From Chloroflexota bacterium (GTDB taxonomy: Bacteria > Chloroflexota > Anaerolineae > CG2-30-64-16), in contig JAKPQT010000621.1 of the NCBI GenBank assembly GCA_029555885.1, positions 1 through 22,894 of the forward strand: a DNA stretch of 22,894 bases. The letters run 5' to 3'. The position numbers and the translations under genes are program-made. How positions within the stretch are numbered: position 1 is the first letter of the stretch; every line of letters begins with the position of its first letter. The notes under the pieces were generated by a model that ran no database searches, was not told where the DNA came from, and saw only the letters and a list, made by a program, of their open reading frames with translations. Of this stretch, positions 21,536 through 22,894 are shown piece after piece.

Positions 21536-22580
21536 GCGACAGCACCTCCGGGTTCGCACAGTGCGCCAGCGGCCGGCCTGCGTAGAAGTTGGCGATGTCG
21601 CGGGCAACCATCTCTGCCGCGTTCAGCGCAGACTGGACCGAGCAGCCGGCGATATGGGGCGACAGGGTGACATTCGGCAGGCGCAGCAACGGTGCATCCG
21701 GCGGCATCGGCTCGACCGCGAACGTTTCCAGCCCCGCGCCGGCGAGGTGGCCGTCCGACAGCGCGCGGTACAGCGCGTCGTAGTCGACCATCGGGCCGCG
21801 CGCGGTGTTGATGAAGTAGGCCCCGCGCTTCATCTGGCGGAACTGCGGCTCACCGAGGAAGCCGCGCGTCTCCGGGGTCACGCGGGCGTGCAGGCTCACG
21901 ATATCGGACTCAGCCAGCAGCGCAGCCATGTCCGTGACGCGCTCCACGCCGCGCTCGGTGAATGCGGCAGCGGGCACGTAGGGGTCATACGCCAGAACGC
22001 GCACGCCGAACGCATGGAGGTAGCCCGGCATCAGCTTGCCGATGTTGCCGAATCCGATCAGTCCGACCGTCTGCCCGGCCAGCTCGCGCGGGGCGTGATC
22101 GTACAGGTACAGGTCGGAGCGCCAGACGCCCTGCGCCAGCGCGGCATGAGAACGTGCGAGGTTGCGCGTCTCCGCGATGATGAGGCCGACCGTAAACTCC
22201 GCAACCGCGCGCGCGTTGCGGCCCGGCGCATAGACGACCGGGATACCCGCCGCGGTGACCGCGGGCATGTTCAAGTTGACCGGCTCGGTGCGCGGGGAGC
22301 CGATGATCTCCGCACCGTTCAATGCGGCAATGACCGCGGCGGTAAACGGCGCCATGTGATTGACGATGATTTGCGCGCCCGCCACATGCGCGAGCGCGTC
22401 CGCCTCCGTGCCGACGTACTCGCGGATTTCGGCGTTGTGCTGCGCGGGCTCCAGCGGATAGCCCAATTCGCAGGACGTATAGGTCAGCGGGCCGAGCACC
22501 GGACGCACATGGGTTTCGAGCGCCTGGATCAGGATGGAGGCACGCACAAAGTGGTCTCCAAAGACGGCAACATGGGGCAT
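21522..22580 (-). CDS. D-isomer-specific 2-hydroxyacid dehydrogenase
   Basis: NAD-dependent dehydrogenase of the D-2-hydroxyacid/phosphoglycerate dehydrogenase family, 352 residues. The Rossmann motif GFGNIG (176-181) with D199 (LAYDPY) indicates NAD over NADP. The catalytic arginine R261 (INTARGP), glutamate E290 (TFAVEPMPP) and histidine H309 (LSPHIAG) are intact. The N-terminal ~100 residues form the flanking substrate domain (VNHMAPFTAAVI, NGAEIIGSPRTEP). AAGGAG precedes the ATG at good spacing. It is the first gene of a two-gene operon with the sugar kinase, so a sugar-acid or hydroxyacid intermediate is more likely than serine biosynthesis. The exact substrate is unknown. Confidence 0.9.
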   Translation of the reverse strand: MPHVAVFGDHFVRASILIQALETHVRPVLGPLTYTSCELGYPLEPAQHNAEIREYVGTEADALAHVAGAQIIVNHMAPFTAAVIAALNGAEIIGSPRTEPVNLNMPAVTAAGIPVVYAPGRNARAVAEFTVGLIIAETRNLARSHAALAQGVWRSDLYLYDHAPRELAGQTVGLIGFGNIGKLMPGYLHAFGVRVLAYDPYVPAAAFTERGVERVTDMAALLAESDIVSLHARVTPETRGFLGEPQFRQMKRGAYFINTARGPMVDYDALYRALSDGHLAGAGLETFAVEPMPPDAPLLRLPNVTLSPHIAGCSVQSALNAAEMVARDIANFYAGRPLAHCANPEVLSHGRR

Positions 22581-22607
22581 GGGGGTCTCCTTCTGGCTGT
22601 TGGCGTG

Positions 22608-22636
22608 ATCTTACTATGGGGCGCGGAATCGGACAA
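22608..22636 (-). promoter_or_regulatory. Probable sigma-70 promoter for the dehydrogenase-kinase operon
   Basis: Minus strand TTGTCC (-35, 22636-22631), a 17-base spacer and TAAGAT (-10, 22613-22608), placing the start of transcription about 20-25 bases before the dehydrogenase ATG. It is a moderate consensus match in a good position. Confidence 0.5.
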
Positions 22637-22656
22637 ACGTAAGCGTGTGGAAGGCC

Positions 22657-22705
22657 GCATCCTTCGACTGCGCAGCGGAACAGAGCGCTGCTTCACTCAG
22701 GATGC
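22657..22705. repeat. Stem-loop with CTTCGAC repeats in divergent intergenic region
   Basis: GCATCCT (22657-22663) pairs with AGGATGC (22699-22705), and inside it GCAGCG (22672-22677) pairs with CGCTGC (22686-22691). CTTCGAC occurs on both sides as a direct repeat. It resembles dispersed intergenic elements of the 'CCTTCGAC...CTCAGGA' kind common in bacterial genomes. It lies between two divergent promoters' expected positions, so it is not an obvious terminator. Confidence 0.45.
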
Positions 22706-22781
22706 TTCGACATTTAGAGCGGCGGGCGGTTTTGACAGGCGACGGACGATATGCGACAGTTAGCGGCAACGGAGGGAAACC

Positions 22782-22894
22782 ATGACATTACACCACTTTC
22801 AGCCCGACCACTATCACCAGACGCTGGGATGCCATGCCCCGGTGCTGCACATCCGGCCCGGCGACACGGTCGTGACCACGACCATCGACGCGGG
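22782..22894 (+). CDS. Acetamidase/formamidase family protein, N-terminal fragment
   Basis: Only the first ~38 residues are in the window; the frame is open at the right edge. GGAGGG lies 6 bases before the ATG. The fragment has the start typical of the FmdA/AmdA family: a histidine-rich lead (HHFQPDHYH) and then VLHIRPGDTVVTTTIDAG, matching the conserved PGDTVV-x-T-x-DA segment. Members hydrolyse formamide or short amides to ammonia and the acid. It is divergent from the dehydrogenase operon across about 200 bp. A TTGACA at 22732-22737 could be its -35, but no good -10 follows. Family assignment from so short a piece is moderately secure. Confidence 0.7.
   Translation, partial: MTLHHFQPDHYHQTLGCHAPVLHIRPGDTVVTTTIDA

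Noticed and set aside
1..22894. CRISPR array, tRNA or rRNA genes
   Set aside because: No regularly spaced repeats and no tRNA or rRNA signature was seen on either strand; the two 34-base copies are too few and too diverged for an array.

Overview
This is a GC-rich, densely coded bacterial chromosome segment. Nearly all ribosome-binding sites are Shine-Dalgarno type, genes sit in short co-directional runs, and many runs end in large perfect or near-perfect hairpins. The gene mix (FtsX-type ABC exporter, secreted M14 peptidases, SPL-type radical SAM protein, FGGY kinase) and the style of the dispersed hairpins suggest Chloroflexota of the Anaerolineae type. That taxonomy is an inference; no rRNA or other marker gene is present.

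Layout. (1) 1-3707, plus strand: the C-terminal part of an FtsX/MacB-type permease followed by two separate ABC ATPases. The first ATPase carries a C-terminal AbrB/SpoVT-like domain. A large hairpin lies between the ATPase genes, and a nested hairpin closes the run against the convergent gene. (2) 3708-4178, minus: a small four-helix membrane protein. (3) 4284-8025, minus: an apparent operon of SPL-like radical SAM protein, HhH-GPD DNA glycosylase, hexose-6-phosphate mutarotase and mannose-6-phosphate isomerase (manA). (4) 8174-13714, minus: two tandem secreted M14-like metallopeptidase paralogues of about 920 residues, probably transcribed from a consensus-like promoter at 14059-14087 with a leader of about 335 nt. 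(5) 13715-15157: a regulatory region with an 18-bp perfect palindrome, a receiver-only response regulator on plus, then a gene-free block whose plus strand is poor in C. (6) 15158-18272, minus: SDR oxidoreductase, tandem-GNAT protein and methyltransferase in tight succession, then a terminator-like hairpin and a zinc-ribbon/P-loop kinase-like protein. (7) about 18371-19967: an IS110-family insertion sequence with a frameshifted transposase C-terminus and a 5' noncoding region suitable for a bridge RNA. (8) 19976-22580, minus: a D-2-hydroxyacid dehydrogenase and an FGGY sugar kinase that overlap. (9) 22782-22894, plus: the start of an acetamidase/formamidase-like gene.

How the genes work together. 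The ABC genes form one putative exporter or lipoprotein/lipid-handling complex. manA and the mutarotase both act on hexose phosphates. The radical SAM protein and the glycosylase both belong to DNA-repair-related families but share an operon with the sugar-phosphate enzymes. The dehydrogenase and kinase probably serve one sugar or sugar-acid catabolic route. No complete defence system, CRISPR array, tRNA or rRNA was seen. The features most worth following up are the ABC-AbrB fusion, the IS110 noncoding region and frameshift, the long leader and palindrome around the M14 pair and response regulator, and the C-poor block with two diverged repeat copies.
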